Source: Aliivibrio sp. S3MY1 (lineage in GTDB: Bacteria > Pseudomonadota > Gammaproteobacteria > Enterobacterales > Vibrionaceae). From it: a stretch of DNA of 64,000 bases. Both the position numbers and the translations under genes were made by a program. Position 1 is the first letter of the stretch, and each line of letters opens with the position of its first letter. The stretch is from contig NZ_JARACO010000007.1 of assembly GCF_028765575.1 (NCBI RefSeq), forward strand, positions 95,615 to 159,614, in the 5' to 3' direction. A model generated the notes under the pieces. It was given only the letters and a program-made list of their open reading frames with translations. It was not told the origin of the DNA and ran no database searches. Below are positions 50,187 through 59,933 of the stretch, in pieces.

Positions 50187-50978
50187 TTACAGTGCTACAT
50201 TAAAGAATCGTGCCAAGAATCCAGGTTCTTGCATATCTTGTTGATCACCCGTACCAGAATATTGGATACGTGCGTTTGAAATTCGCGTTGATGCGATGGT
50301 GTTATCAAAGTTAATGTCATCAGGACGAATAGTACCACTCAAACGGATATATTCATCTCCGGTATTAAGTGTTAACCACTTCTCACCACGGATCAATAAG
50401 TTACCATTAGCTAATACCTCAATCACTTCAACTGTAATCGAACCACTTAAACTGTTACTTTGATTAGCTGATGTATTTCCTGTGAAGTTATTATCATTTT
50501 CTAATGCGTAAGAGAAGTTATATTGACCGCCCATCTGCAATTCTTGTCCACCGACCTGCAGTGGTTCCATGCTTGAAGCGTTTGATTTTGATAATTCCGC
50601 ATCGGCACTTTTTGCCGCTTTGGTATTTTCAGCTAAAGTAACCGTAACAATGTCACCCAATCCACGCGGTTTTGTATCATCGTACATGTCTTGAGCATGA
50701 TCAGTATTAAATAATGATCCTGTCGCCGCTGCATAATGTTCTGGTTTTTCTTTAGGATGAATAGGAGCCCAAGCAGGATCGCCTGAAATAGGATCATTAC
50801 GACCACGAAGTGTATCAATAATGCCACCACCCTCTTCTTTCGCTTTATCACCTTCTACCGCATCAACATTAGTGGTAGCAGAAGTTACTTCGCTATCTTG
50901 TAAGTTCGGGTTTTGAACTAATAGCGCTTCACAACCGGTTAAAGTCGTTAGCATTAATAAACAAAGAAGACGTTTCAT
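50187..50978 (-). CDS. flgH: Flagellar L-ring lipoprotein FlgH
   Basis: A 263-residue outer-membrane lipoprotein. The lipobox LTGC ends at Cys16 after [12 protein letters not shown]. Family segments are [17 protein letters not shown] and [14 protein letters not shown]. Start is ATG 50978; codons further up to 50990 only use TTG or GTG and overlap the expected ribosome site. It forms the outer-membrane bushing, next to FlgI. Confidence 0.95.
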   Translation of the reverse strand: MKRLLCLLMLTTLTGCEALLVQNPNLQDSEVTSATTNVDAVEGDKAKEEGGGIIDTLRGRNDPISGDPAWAPIHPKEKPEHYAAATGSLFNTDHAQDMYDDTKPRGLGDIVTVTLAENTKAAKSADAELSKSNASSMEPLQVGGQELQMGGQYNFSYALENDNNFTGNTSANQSNSLSGSITVEVIEVLANGNLLIRGEKWLTLNTGDEYIRLSGTIRPDDINFDNTIASTRISNARIQYSGTGDQQDMQEPGFLARFFNVAL

Positions 50979-50990
50979 CCTAATCACCAA

Positions 50991-51779
50991 TTACAGTTGT
51001 TGGTTAATAAAGCTTGCCATCTTATCAACGGCAGAAATTACTTTTGAGTTCATTTCATAAACACGCTGCGCTTCGATCATGTTCACTAGCTCTTCAGTTA
51101 CGTTTACGTTTGATGCTTCAAGCATAGATTGACGAATTGCACCTAAACCTTCTAGACCTGGTGTTCCTTCTTGTGGATCACCACTTGCGCCAGTTGGTAA
51201 GTAAAGGTTTTGACCTACTGGCTCTAAACCACCAGGGTTAATAAAATCAACCGTCGTAATTTGACCAATCACTTGGTTATCTTGTTGGCCACGCAGACGA
51301 ACAGATACTTCACCATCCGTACCAACAGTCACATTAATCGCATCTTCAGGAACGATAATTTCTGGTTCTAAACGGTAGCCAGCGCCTGTTGTTACGATTG
51401 CGCCTTCATCGTTTAACGTAAATTGACCGTTACGAGAATAACCAATATTACCATCTGGCATAGTCACTTGGAAAAAGCCTTTACCTTCAATCATCATATC
51501 CATGCCGTTAGACGTGGTTTGAGCATTACCGTTAGTAAATACTTTTTGTGTTGCCACAACTTTAGAACCCGCACCTAGCATTAAGCCCGTTGGTAACTCT
51601 GTGTTTTGTGTTGACTGAGCACCGGCTTGGTTTACGTTTTGGTAAAACAGATCTTCAAATACGGCACGGCTCTTTTTAAAACCAACCGTTGAGGCATTCG
51701 CCAAGTTATTTGAGATAGTCGCAATGTTAGTTTGTTGTGCGTCTAAACCTGTTTTACTTACCCATAATGCTGGATTCAT
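50991..51779 (-). CDS. flgG: Distal rod protein FlgG
   Basis: A 262-residue rod protein: N-terminal NPALWVSKTGLDAQQTNIAT and ISNNLANASTVGFKKSRAVF, C-terminal SNVNVTEELVNMIEAQRVYE. FlgG is the distal rod that passes the P and L rings. It follows flgF by 54 bases. Confidence 0.97.
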   Translation of the reverse strand: MNPALWVSKTGLDAQQTNIATISNNLANASTVGFKKSRAVFEDLFYQNVNQAGAQSTQNTELPTGLMLGAGSKVVATQKVFTNGNAQTTSNGMDMMIEGKGFFQVTMPDGNIGYSRNGQFTLNDEGAIVTTGAGYRLEPEIIVPEDAINVTVGTDGEVSVRLRGQQDNQVIGQITTVDFINPGGLEPVGQNLYLPTGASGDPQEGTPGLEGLGAIRQSMLEASNVNVTEELVNMIEAQRVYEMNSKVISAVDKMASFINQQL

Positions 51780-51833
51780 TGTGTATTCCTCTAAATTCTT
51801 TAATGTATTAAGTTAATTAAGTTAATTGTTCAA

Positions 51834-52583
51834 TTAACCCATACGTAATAATGAGTCTGAAGCTTTATCCATCTCTTCAGCGGTACTCATCATCTTGACT
51901 TGCATTTCAAATTGACGCTGCAAATCAATTAAATTGGTCATTTCACCTACGGCATTAACATTACTGCCTTCTAGTGCACCTTTTAGTACGGTTACACCCG
52001 CATCCGCTTGAAATGCATTATTAGGATTTTTCGAACGGAACAAACCATTCGTGTCTTTAAATAAATCGCGATTATCGGTTTTTACTAATTTAATACGGTC
52101 AACTTCTGCCATCGCTTCTGCTGGCGCACCTTGCTCAAGAACAGAGATAGTACCGTCTTTAGCTATTTGAATTTTTGAGATAGGAAGCGGCAAAGTGATT
52201 GGCGCGTCATTTTCACCTAGTACTAGATGACCGCTGCCATTCATTAATAAACCTGTTTCATCAATTTTTAGATTACCGGCACGAGTCAAACCCTCACGGC
52301 CTGTGTTGTCCATCACTGAAATCCAGCCATCGCCTTCAATCGTTAAATCTAAATCACGACCTGTCGTAATAACAGAGCCTTGAGAAAAACTGCTTCCAGG
52401 ACGCTCAGTCATATTGAACACACGAGTAGGCAAACCTTCACCATACGCTTGCATTGAACGCGCTTGCTCTAAATCAGCACGGAAACCCGTAGTACTTACG
52501 TTGGCAAGGTTGTTTGAACGCAGCTGCATAGCTTGCATGTTTTGCTTTGCGCCACTCATGGCTAAAAATAATGCGCGATCCAT
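51834..52583 (-). CDS. flgF: Proximal rod protein FlgF
   Basis: A 249-residue rod protein (MDRALFLAMSGAKQNMQAMQ; ANNLANVSTTGF-like NNLANVSTTGFRADLEQAR; C-terminal GSNVNAVGEMTNLIDLQRQF). Start is ATG 52583, six bases after GGAG; the frame runs on four codons to a TTG, which would put the ribosome site inside. It heads flgF-G-H-I under its own sigma-54 site. Confidence 0.95.
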   Translation of the reverse strand: MDRALFLAMSGAKQNMQAMQLRSNNLANVSTTGFRADLEQARSMQAYGEGLPTRVFNMTERPGSSFSQGSVITTGRDLDLTIEGDGWISVMDNTGREGLTRAGNLKIDETGLLMNGSGHLVLGENDAPITLPLPISKIQIAKDGTISVLEQGAPAEAMAEVDRIKLVKTDNRDLFKDTNGLFRSKNPNNAFQADAGVTVLKGALEGSNVNAVGEMTNLIDLQRQFEMQVKMMSTAEEMDKASDSLLRMG

Positions 52584-52616
52584 AATGAACTCCAATAATC
52601 TATCTGAAGTTATAAT

Positions 52617-52632
52617 AGCAATGAGTGTGCCA
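52617..52632 (-). promoter_or_regulatory. Sigma-54 promoter of flgF
   Basis: Minus strand TGGCACACTCATTGCT, a full consensus match and only one base different from the flgK promoter. It lies 34 bases before the flgF ATG. Confidence 0.92.
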
Positions 52633-52745
52633 AGTTTTTTTAATGTTTTATATCAAAAGGTTAGCTTTATAACACTAAAGATAAAGAAGAAAAATAGTGC
52701 TGGGGAGGAAAAAGATTGAAACCAAGAGGCAACAATTCTGGGTAA

Positions 52746-52775
52746 AAAATTGCCGTCAATGTCGACGGCAATTTT
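52746..52775 (-). terminator. Intrinsic terminator of flgB-C-D-E
   Basis: A perfect 12-base stem AAAATTGCCGTC / GACGGCAATTTT with a six-base loop, then Ts on the minus strand, 21 bases after the flgE stop. Confidence 0.93.
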
Positions 52776-52796
52776 ATAAATAGAGGTTCGTTTAGA

Positions 52797-54095
52797 TTAA
52801 CGAATTTGCAGGATGTTTTGTTGCAGTTGGTTATGTACATCCAGTGAACGTGAGTTCGCTTGGAAGTTACGTTGCGCAGAAATCAAATCAACTAATTCTT
52901 GAGTCATATCAACGTTTGATTGCTCTAACGTACCACTTTTAATATCACCAAATGAGCCTTGGTTTGCTTCGCCCCAAATAACACCGCCAGACGCTTGAGT
53001 CGTTGACCATTGAGTACCACCATTTTGAGCAAGACCTTGTTGGTTTGTTACTCGGGCCATTGCTACGCGACCTAATGTCACATCTTTGCCGTTTGAGTAT
53101 GAACCAATGATATTACCTTTTGCATCAATATCTACTTTTGCTAAGTAACCCGTTGTTGCACCATCCTCACTAAAGCGGCGCATTTCAAATGGTGCAGAAA
53201 ATTGGGTTGGTTCATCAAAATTAATCGTTAGCATTTGTGATGGATCTGAACCATTAAGATCCATACCATTCTCACCAAATGTTGTGGTTTGAATTGGATT
53301 TCCGCCATTAATACTTTGTGTTGTGCCATCATTATTAAAGGCAATTGAATGACCTGAATGACCTGCTGCCGTGGCAACATCACCACCATTAATATTAATA
53401 GCCTTTTCACCACTAGCATCCGTTGCTGAATAGAACACATTCCAACGGTTTGGTTGTACTGCATCTTTAACGTAGTAAGACGTTAACTTATACGATTGGC
53501 CTAAAGAGTCATAAATTGTTGATGACGTAGCTTTGTTGTATGTATCTGGATCATTCATATCAAATAACGTAACGTCTTTTGATGGTGCTCCTGATGGTAA
53601 GTTCATACCAATTTCAATGTTATCACTGCGTTTTGGCGTACCAAATTGATCAGGGATACTCATAGGCTTTGCTTCATAAGACCCAACAGTACCCGTTTCT
53701 TCATCTACACTATAACCTAATAAAAATTCATCATTTGAGTTAGTAATAAAGTTATCTTTATCTAGGTGAAATGCTCCATTACGTGTTAGTTCGTTTGTTC
53801 CCGGCTGCATACGGTCTTTCGCTACCGCAAAGAAACCTTGACCTGCTATACGTAAATCCATTGGGTTGTTCGTATAAACACTTGAACCTTCATGGAATTG
53901 TTGTGCTATTTTCGTCGTTTGTGCACCACCACCTGTTGTGGTTTTTGCATTTGAGAATAACGATGTTGAATATACATCACCAAACTCAGCACGAGATTCT
54001 TTAAAACCAAAGGTATTCGCATTGGCAAGGTTATTTGATGTTGCGTTTAAGTCTTTCTGAGCAGCGGCTAGACCACTTAATGCTACGTATGACAT
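52797..54095 (-). CDS. flgE: Flagellar hook protein FlgE
   Basis: A 432-residue protein: N-terminal MSYVALSGLAAAQKDLNATS and NNLANANTFGFKESRAEFG, C-terminal EQSNVDMTQELVDLISAQRN. It forms the universal joint between rod and filament; its length is controlled by FliK. It follows flgD by 163 bases, and ends in a strong terminator. Confidence 0.97.
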   Translation of the reverse strand: MSYVALSGLAAAQKDLNATSNNLANANTFGFKESRAEFGDVYSTSLFSNAKTTTGGGAQTTKIAQQFHEGSSVYTNNPMDLRIAGQGFFAVAKDRMQPGTNELTRNGAFHLDKDNFITNSNDEFLLGYSVDEETGTVGSYEAKPMSIPDQFGTPKRSDNIEIGMNLPSGAPSKDVTLFDMNDPDTYNKATSSTIYDSLGQSYKLTSYYVKDAVQPNRWNVFYSATDASGEKAININGGDVATAAGHSGHSIAFNNDGTTQSINGGNPIQTTTFGENGMDLNGSDPSQMLTINFDEPTQFSAPFEMRRFSEDGATTGYLAKVDIDAKGNIIGSYSNGKDVTLGRVAMARVTNQQGLAQNGGTQWSTTQASGGVIWGEANQGSFGDIKSGTLEQSNVDMTQELVDLISAQRNFQANSRSLDVHNQLQQNILQIR

Positions 54096-54258
54096 TTTAT
54101 ATCTCCTATCTAGCTACGCTGATGATTTCCAATTCCATTAACGATCACAGTTAATGGGGAATGTTAATGGAATTGGCATAGCTCTATGTTTTAATGAATT
54201 TGTTACAGTAAATGGGAGTATTCAGGCAGCGATAAATTGCTGCACTGAATATTCGCTT

Positions 54259-54969
54259 TTATGCCTTACCTACTTCTAGCACTTCTGCCAATTTCATAGG
54301 TGAAGTAAAACCAGCAAGATTAAGCAGAACATTGCCATCACCTTTGCCTAGAAGAACACTATTTACGTTAGCGTATGTTGATACACCAAACTCTTTGTTT
54401 TCTCCATCTAGCACACCAGCCGCTTTAATATTATAGCTACCAGCAGGCATTGCATTGCCTTGTTCATCTTTGCCGTCCCACTCAACACGAGTGTCGCCGG
54501 CAGGTTTAGCGCCCACATTCAAAGTACGAATTAATTGGCCCTGTTCGTTTTCAACACGAACCATTAGGTTATTAATTGCTTGTGGCAATTTAACCATTGC
54601 CGCCATACTTTTATCTGCTTCTTTTAGCCCTTTAGCACCAGGCACTAGAACATCACGACCAACAAGCGATGACGCTTGTAATGCTTGGTTAGATGTCATT
54701 GATGAATTCAAGCTATCAAACTGTGTATTCATCTTGCCAATACCATCAACGGTTGCAAATGATGCCATTTGCGCAATCATTTGATCGTTTTCAACCGGCT
54801 TAAACGGGTCTTGCTGAGACAACTGTTTGGTTAATAATGAAAGGAAGTCTTCTTGCTTCAGTTCATTTTTGCCACCCGTCGTCTTTTCAGGCTTATTTGC
54901 CTCTTGAAGACTTTTAAGCTGGTCGATGTAGGACAAGCCGTTTTGACCAACGTTATTGATTCCAGTCAT
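54259..54969 (-). CDS. flgD: Hook cap protein FlgD
   Basis: A 236-residue protein with the N-terminal export and cap segment (LKQEDFLSLLTKQLSQQDPF, PVENDQMIAQMASFATVDGI) and a C-terminal FlgD Ig-like/Tudor part (DTRVEWDGKDEQGNAMPAGS). It scaffolds hook polymerisation and is later replaced by FlgK. It lies 15 bases after flgC. Confidence 0.96.
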   Translation of the reverse strand: MTGINNVGQNGLSYIDQLKSLQEANKPEKTTGGKNELKQEDFLSLLTKQLSQQDPFKPVENDQMIAQMASFATVDGIGKMNTQFDSLNSSMTSNQALQASSLVGRDVLVPGAKGLKEADKSMAAMVKLPQAINNLMVRVENEQGQLIRTLNVGAKPAGDTRVEWDGKDEQGNAMPAGSYNIKAAGVLDGENKEFGVSTYANVNSVLLGKGDGNVLLNLAGFTSPMKLAEVLEVGKA

Positions 54970-54984
54970 AGCTACCCCCTATCC

Positions 54985-55401
54985 TTATTGACCCATTCGC
55001 AGAGTACTCTGCAACATTTGTTTACTTGCATCTGCTACTTGAACATTCGTTTGGTATGAACGAGAAGCAGAAATCATGTTTGCCATTTCTTCCATCACAT
55101 TAACGTTTGGCTTAAAAATATAGCCATCGTCATTTGCCATAGGGTGATCTGGATTATATTCTGCACGCAATGGTTTTTGGCTTTCAACAATACCAAGAAC
55201 TTTTACAGGAACTGTATGATCTTGTTTGTATTTTGCTTTACTCAATTCCGCACCAAAGACAGCTTGACGAGCCTTATAAGTTTCAGCAGCAGAGCTACTT
55301 ACACTATCAGCATTTGCCATGTTACTTGAAGTGGTGTTAAGACGAACTGACTCTGCACTCATCGCAGAACCTGTAACGTTAAAAACATTAAATAAGCTCA
55401 T
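54985..55401 (-). CDS. flgC: Proximal rod protein FlgC
   Basis: A 138-residue rod protein: MSLFNVFNVTGSAMSAESVR and SSNMANADSVSSSAAETYKA at the N-terminus, PNVNVMEEMANMISASRSYQ at the C-terminus. It assembles on FlgB. It starts two bases after the flgB stop. Confidence 0.96.
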   Translation of the reverse strand: MSLFNVFNVTGSAMSAESVRLNTTSSNMANADSVSSSAAETYKARQAVFGAELSKAKYKQDHTVPVKVLGIVESQKPLRAEYNPDHPMANDDGYIFKPNVNVMEEMANMISASRSYQTNVQVADASKQMLQSTLRMGQ

Positions 55402-55403
55402 CT

Positions 55404-55799
55404 CTATTCCCCTTTAATTGCTTTGGTTAGGTTTTTGAATTTGCTACCTAAAAATTCCAATGATGCTTGATGACGAAGTTGGTTTTGCATAAATAAATTA
55501 CGCTCCAAATCCACATCTACCGTATTGCCATCCCCCGTATCCGGTTGAGTTGGTACGCGGTATTGAATTTCCCCTGCCACTCGTGTTGAGGCATTGATGT
55601 GCCGACCATCTGTACGACTAAGACCCATGCTTGCCTTAGATGTTGCCGACTGCATTGCTTTTTGAAAGTCCATTCCTTTTGCTTTATAGCCTGGAGTATT
55701 CGCTTGAGCGATGTTCGTCGCTAGCATTTCAGCACGTTCAGAGCGAACTCCAACCGTATGCTGGTGAATACCTAGTGCATTATCAAAAGAAATTGCCAT
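55404..55799 (-). CDS. flgB: Proximal rod protein FlgB
   Basis: A 131-residue rod protein (MAISFDNALGIHQHTVGVRS; LATNIAQANTPGYKAKGMDF; C-terminal FMQNQLRHQASLEFLGSKFK). Start is ATG 55799 with GGAGG at good spacing. The frame stays open to 55862, but that ATG lies inside the -24 element of the sigma-54 promoter, so it cannot be in the transcript. Confidence 0.95.
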   Translation of the reverse strand: MAISFDNALGIHQHTVGVRSERAEMLATNIAQANTPGYKAKGMDFQKAMQSATSKASMGLSRTDGRHINASTRVAGEIQYRVPTQPDTGDGNTVDVDLERNLFMQNQLRHQASLEFLGSKFKNLTKAIKGE

Positions 55800-55845
55800 T
55801 TCAAACCCTCCACAAGAACTGACTAGCAGTATATATATTTCATAT

Positions 55846-55861
55846 TGCAACCTGTATGCCA
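55846..55861 (-). promoter_or_regulatory. Sigma-54 promoter of flgB
   Basis: Minus strand TGGCATACAGGTTGCA, GG-N10-GC spacing, 47 bases before the flgB ATG. It would drive flgB-C-D-E. Confidence 0.88.
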
Positions 55862-55942
55862 ACTTTTCAATTTACAGAGCAGATTGACGATACCACTTGT
55901 ATGAAACTAGCAATATTTACGCCAACTCTAAACAACAGGCAC

Positions 55943-55969
55943 AAAAAAAGCGACTCAAGTCGCTTTTTG
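55943..55969 (-). terminator. Intrinsic terminator of cheV-cheR
   Basis: AAAAAGCGACTT / AAGTCGCTTTTT palindrome with nearly no loop and a T run on the minus strand, 23 bases after the cheR stop. Its symmetry could also stop plus-strand transcription. Confidence 0.85.
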
Positions 55970-55991
55970 TATGCTAATTAATCATTTTTAA

Positions 55992-56819
55992 TTATTTTAG
56001 CTTATAAATGATCCCCGGATTACAACGGACCATTTCAAATTTATCCGTTAAACCGGTTAGTGATTCAGAAGCACCCAATAATAAATATCCGCCGGGGTTA
56101 AGACTTGCCGCCATCTGATTTAACACTTTTGCTTTCATATCTGGTGAAAAGTAAATTAATACATTACGGCAAAAAATAATATCGAACTTACCCAATAAGC
56201 TGTAACTATCCATCAAGTTTTGCGGACGGAAGTTAACCATACGTTTAATTTTATCGTTAATCTTCATTTTGCCATCACCAGCATCTTCAAAGAACGCACG
56301 ACGACGCTCAGGAGACAGGCCTCGGCTTAATGCTAAATTATCATAAACACCAGCTTTACATGTTTCCAACATTGTCGGTGAAATATCCGTTCCCGTAATA
56401 CTAATATTTGGAAGAAAACCAGGCTTACGGGCTTGAATTTCTGAAATTATCATCCCCATCGAATAGGCTTCTTGACCTGATGAACTTGCCGCAGACCAAA
56501 TTTTAAGAGGTCGACGATTTGCCGCTAACTCCGGCAATAATTTTTCAGATAAAACGGTAAACGGGTAGCCATCTCTAAACCATAACGTTTCATTGGTTGT
56601 CATCGCATCAACAGCAGCAACACGTAATTCACGATTATGACCAGAAATTACTTGTTTTAATAGATCAGATAATGAAGCTAATGAAAACTTAGCAACTAAA
56701 GGACTCAGTCGACTTCTTACTAAATATTGCTTACTGTCACCAAGGACAATGCCACATTGAGATTCAAGAAAACGGCTAAAATCACGATACTCTTGTTCGT
56801 TGATAGTTATAGTTGTCAT
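55992..56819 (-). CDS. cheR: Chemotaxis receptor methyltransferase CheR
   Basis: A 275-residue SAM-dependent methyltransferase: N-terminal helical domain (EYRDFSRFLESQCGIVLGDS), then the SAM-binding motif KIWSAASSSGQEAYSMGM, GTDISPTMLETCKAGVYD and FDIIFCRNVLIYF. It methylates receptor glutamates for adaptation. I use ATG 56819 (MTTITINEQEYRDF), which gives the family length; an upstream ATG at 56855 is possible. It is placed apart from cheB, beside cheV. Confidence 0.95.
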   Translation of the reverse strand: MTTITINEQEYRDFSRFLESQCGIVLGDSKQYLVRSRLSPLVAKFSLASLSDLLKQVISGHNRELRVAAVDAMTTNETLWFRDGYPFTVLSEKLLPELAANRRPLKIWSAASSSGQEAYSMGMIISEIQARKPGFLPNISITGTDISPTMLETCKAGVYDNLALSRGLSPERRRAFFEDAGDGKMKINDKIKRMVNFRPQNLMDSYSLLGKFDIIFCRNVLIYFSPDMKAKVLNQMAASLNPGGYLLLGASESLTGLTDKFEMVRCNPGIIYKLK

Positions 56820-56904
56820 TAACGATTTTACTTCCAAATAAAGATGAATTGCCATTTCTTATCAAAATCATGGCATATATTAATTTATGCAATTAAAGAG
56901 GGAA

Positions 56905-57825
56905 TTACTTTTCTACCGCTCTCTTAACTGCTGCACCCAACTCATCTGGGTTAAATTTTGCAATAAATTGATTTGCCCCCACACGCTCAACCATTGCTTG
57001 GTTAAATACACCACTTAAAGAAGTGTGCAATATAACATGTAAGTCTTTCAATGCTGGTTCACGACGTATTTCTGCTGTTAATGTATAGCCATCCATTTCT
57101 GGCATTTCAACATCAGATATTACCAGACCTATCTGCTTATAAATACTGCCTTCATTAGCCATATCAACTAATTTATCTAACGCTTCTTTTCCATCTTTTA
57201 CCATGATAGTTTCAAAACCGATAGATTGAACTGCACGCTGAACTTGCTTACGAGCGACGCTTGAATCATCTGCGATCAGTACTTTACGTATAATTTCAGG
57301 GCTGATCGCTGCCATTTCTTCAACCAAGGTTTCATTCATGGTTTCATCAATTGGTGCAATTTCTGCTAATATTTTTTCAACATCCAAAATTTCAACAAGT
57401 TCTTCGTCAATATTTGTTACCGCTGTTAGATAGTTTGCACGCCCGGTACCTTGTGGTGGCGGTAAAATCGCCTCCCAATGCATATTTACAATACGCTCAA
57501 CAGACTTAACTAAAAAGCCTTGAATAGTACGGTTAAATTCAGAAATAATAATAAAACATTTATCTATTTCAGTGGTTGGGCGACCGCCAGTAGCAAGGCT
57601 TAAATCAATCACTGAAATCGTTTGGCCACGAATATGAGCGATACCTTTTACTAAAGGATTCAAATTAGGCATTGAAGTCAATCTCGGACACTGTAATACT
57701 TCTTTAACTTTAAATACGTTAATACCATAACGTTGGCGCCCCATAAGACGAAAAGTAAGTAATTCTAAACGGTTCTGCCCTACAAGTTGTGTGCGCTGAT
57801 TCACCGAATCCAGTATGCCTGTCAT
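56905..57825 (-). CDS. cheV: Chemotaxis coupling protein CheV (CheW plus receiver)
   Basis: A 306-residue fusion of an N-terminal CheW domain (FRLMGRQRYGINVFKVKEVL, GIAHIRGQTISVIDL) and a C-terminal receiver (LIADDSSVARKQVQRA, phospho-acceptor Asp in LVISDVEMPEMDGYT). It couples receptors to CheA and may act as a phosphate sink. Start is ATG 57825 with GGAG five bases ahead; an ATG at 57837 is in frame but would contain that ribosome site. Confidence 0.95.
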   Translation of the reverse strand: MTGILDSVNQRTQLVGQNRLELLTFRLMGRQRYGINVFKVKEVLQCPRLTSMPNLNPLVKGIAHIRGQTISVIDLSLATGGRPTTEIDKCFIIISEFNRTIQGFLVKSVERIVNMHWEAILPPPQGTGRANYLTAVTNIDEELVEILDVEKILAEIAPIDETMNETLVEEMAAISPEIIRKVLIADDSSVARKQVQRAVQSIGFETIMVKDGKEALDKLVDMANEGSIYKQIGLVISDVEMPEMDGYTLTAEIRREPALKDLHVILHTSLSGVFNQAMVERVGANQFIAKFNPDELGAAVKRAVEK

Positions 57826-57944
57826 ATTTGACTCCATCTTGTGCCATTATAAATGAATCGTGAGCCTAACATAAACCCATTAAGAACACGATATACCACA
57901 TGGCATTTTATATTAAAATTATGATGATAATAGAAAAACAAAGT

Positions 57945-58646
57945 ATGAATATCACCATTTATCGACTTATAAGCGTTATCGGCATATTTATAAGTTTCTT
58001 TAGCCTGAATGTCCATGCTGCCACAGATGAGCAGCTAAAGGCAATTAAACAGGCTGCTGAATCATTTATTGAGCAGCAAATTGACACACCAAAGAATGGA
58101 ATATTACAAGTGGAAGCGGTACGTATTGATAGCCGTATTCATGCGACAGATTGTCCAGAACCACTAACCACTACCTTGCCAGGAAAACTCAATACCAGCG
58201 GAAATACCTCTGTGCTTGTTGAGTGCATTACTGATAATTGGAAGGTTTATGTTCCGGTAAAATCAGAACTTATGATGCCTTTAGCTACCGCAGTATCCTC
58301 GTTATCAAAAGGACACACCATCTCAAATAGAGATATTACGATGACCTTAGTGACGAGTCGAGTCTACCGTCGAGGTGGGTATGTCAATATAAATGACCTC
58401 ATTGGTTCACGTATTAAACGTAGTGTCCGGGCTGGTAATGTTGTTGAAAAAAACGACATCTGCATGGTATGTCGTAATGACAGTGTTGTAATTAAGGCTG
58501 TAAAAGGAGAGTTAAGTATCATCACGAAAGGAACCGCTTTAGGTGATGGCGCACTTGGCGATAAGGTTAATGTTAAAAATGATAAATCCAAGCGTATAGT
58601 CAGTGGGATAGTAACTAAAGTAGGAGTGATTAGTATTCGCTTCTAA
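57945..58646 (+). CDS. flgA: P-ring assembly chaperone FlgA
   Basis: A 233-residue periplasmic protein. A signal peptide (about 1-25, ending NVHA) is followed by a domain with Cys pairs (HATDCPEPL and VECITDNWKVYVPV) and a SAF-type C-terminal domain (ISNRDITMTLV, VRAGNVVEKNDICMV, KVGVISIRF). It assists FlgI ring assembly. ATG 57945 gives a clean signal peptide; in-frame starts at 57900 and 57921 would add residues of unclear value. It is divergent from cheV. Confidence 0.93.
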   Translation: MNITIYRLISVIGIFISFFSLNVHAATDEQLKAIKQAAESFIEQQIDTPKNGILQVEAVRIDSRIHATDCPEPLTTTLPGKLNTSGNTSVLVECITDNWKVYVPVKSELMMPLATAVSSLSKGHTISNRDITMTLVTSRVYRRGGYVNINDLIGSRIKRSVRAGNVVEKNDICMVCRNDSVVIKAVKGELSIITKGTALGDGALGDKVNVKNDKSKRIVSGIVTKVGVISIRF

Positions 58647-58791
58647 TAATACTGACTTTAAGCTAATTAAAATTAATTTTTTCTAAACTATCTCTATCTA
58701 CTGCCGATATGATTTTTGTGGCATTAATTATGCTTAGATTTTCCACAGTTTAAAAATAATGAAAAAAGCGTCAAAAAACTTCATTATTTAC

Positions 58792-58818
58792 TTAAGTTAT
58801 TTTTTTGACAGCCGATAG
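58792..58818 (+). promoter_or_regulatory. Sigma-28 (FliA) promoter of flgM
   Basis: TTAAG (58792-58796), 14-base spacer, GCCGATAG (58811-58818), 43 bases before the flgM ATG. Same boxes as the flaB promoter. FlgM made from a FliA promoter gives the known negative feedback loop. Confidence 0.82.
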
Positions 58819-58861
58819 ATAGATTAAGAGAATGTATTAACCGGCTAAAAGGCTTGAATAT

Positions 58862-59173
58862 ATGACAAGTATTGACCAACTACGTGCTAGCCAAGCTATG
58901 GCAACATTACGCAATCAAGCTCGTGTTGATTCTGGTGATAAGTCACCTGTAAATTCAACACCGGCAATGTCTGCGAAAATGGATGCAGTTTCCTTGAGTA
59001 ATCAAGGTAAAGAAATTGGCCAAATGCACCAACAACTAGCAACAGAGCCTTCGTTTAATGAAGATAAAGTTGCTGCAATTAAAGCCGCTATCGCAAATGG
59101 CTCTTACTCTGTTGATCCTGAGCGTCTAGCAGACAACATGATTAAATTTGAAGATGAATTAGCCGGCCTATAA
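58862..59173 (+). CDS. flgM: Anti-sigma-28 factor FlgM
   Basis: A 103-residue protein with a disordered polar N-terminal half and a C-terminal helical part that binds FliA (EDKVAAIKAAIANGSYSVDP, ERLADNMIKFEDELAGL). It holds FliA inactive until it is exported once the hook is complete. It precedes flgN by 50 bases. Confidence 0.95.
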   Translation: MTSIDQLRASQAMATLRNQARVDSGDKSPVNSTPAMSAKMDAVSLSNQGKEIGQMHQQLATEPSFNEDKVAAIKAAIANGSYSVDPERLADNMIKFEDELAGL

Positions 59174-59223
59174 TCTTAGGCTGGTTATTTTTATCATCAT
59201 ATCTATATTAATAACGAGACACT

Positions 59224-59652
59224 ATGGCTCAAACATTAACTGAATTATTAGATCTACAACGTAGCGTTGCTCTTTCTCTTTCGACGGTTCTTAGTCGCGA
59301 GAAGGTCGCTATCGCCAGTAGAAAACCAGCTGAAATGGAAAGCGTTGCCCATGATAAACTTGGCTTGCTAAACCAACTACGCCAGTATGATCAGTTATTA
59401 GGTAGCCATGCAGAAAGACAGCTTCTTTCTGAAGATAGCGCGTTAACAGAAAAAGTCACTGAAATAAAATCTATTATTCATGATTGTAAAGAAGAAAACG
59501 CCGTTAACGGTGAAGCTCTTCAACGCGCACAACTTAGTTTTAATAAACTAAATAACCTGATGCAACAAAGTCGTGGTAAAAATGGCATGACTTACACAGC
59601 TGAAGGTCAAACTCGTAATATCACAACATTAGGTACTAATGTAAAAGCCTAA
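59224..59652 (+). CDS. flgN: FlgK/FlgL export chaperone FlgN
   Basis: A 142-residue helical protein (LTELLDLQRSVALSLSTVLS; REKVAIASRKPAEMESVAHD; C-terminal NKLNNLMQQSRGKNGMTYTA). It matches FlgN, the chaperone of the hook-filament junction proteins. It sits after flgM as usual. Conservation is low in this family, so the call leans on position. Confidence 0.92.
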   Translation: MAQTLTELLDLQRSVALSLSTVLSREKVAIASRKPAEMESVAHDKLGLLNQLRQYDQLLGSHAERQLLSEDSALTEKVTEIKSIIHDCKEENAVNGEALQRAQLSFNKLNNLMQQSRGKNGMTYTAEGQTRNITTLGTNVKA

Positions 59653-59933
59653 CCTTTTCAAAGCCCTAAAAGCCTAGAGTATCGATAACCTCTCGATATA
59701 TGGCATTGTGCTATCTGATCTTTTATCTTTGACTAAATATCTAGCCTCTGATATTCCTATCTCTTACTCCCCCTAGACTCTAGTCCCTGCTTTACCTATC
59801 TCTGACTCGTCCCTAAAATCCAATTACTTTTACTCTGACCAATAAAAAACCCTCGCTACAAAAAAGTAACGAGGGTAAATATGTTGAATGAGAGTGTCTT
59901 AATAACTGTGATTAAATAACAGTCTATCTACTA
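59653..59933. other. Intergenic region between flgN and flgP
   Basis: A 281-base gap between convergent genes. It contains the flgP terminator at 59843-59876 and otherwise T/C-rich sequence. I see no obvious terminator with a T run for flgN on the plus strand. Confidence 0.6.
59843..59876 (-). terminator. Intrinsic terminator of flgO-flgP
   Basis: ACCCTCGTTAC / GTAGCGAGGGT stem (one mismatch) with a T6 loop, followed on the minus strand by TTTTTT, 57 bases after the flgP stop. The plus-strand side has no T run. Confidence 0.85.

Noticed and set aside
57826..57851. TATAAT directly before cheV as its promoter
   Set aside because: The -35 region matches two of six bases and the leader would be only about 13 bases, so I do not list it as a feature.
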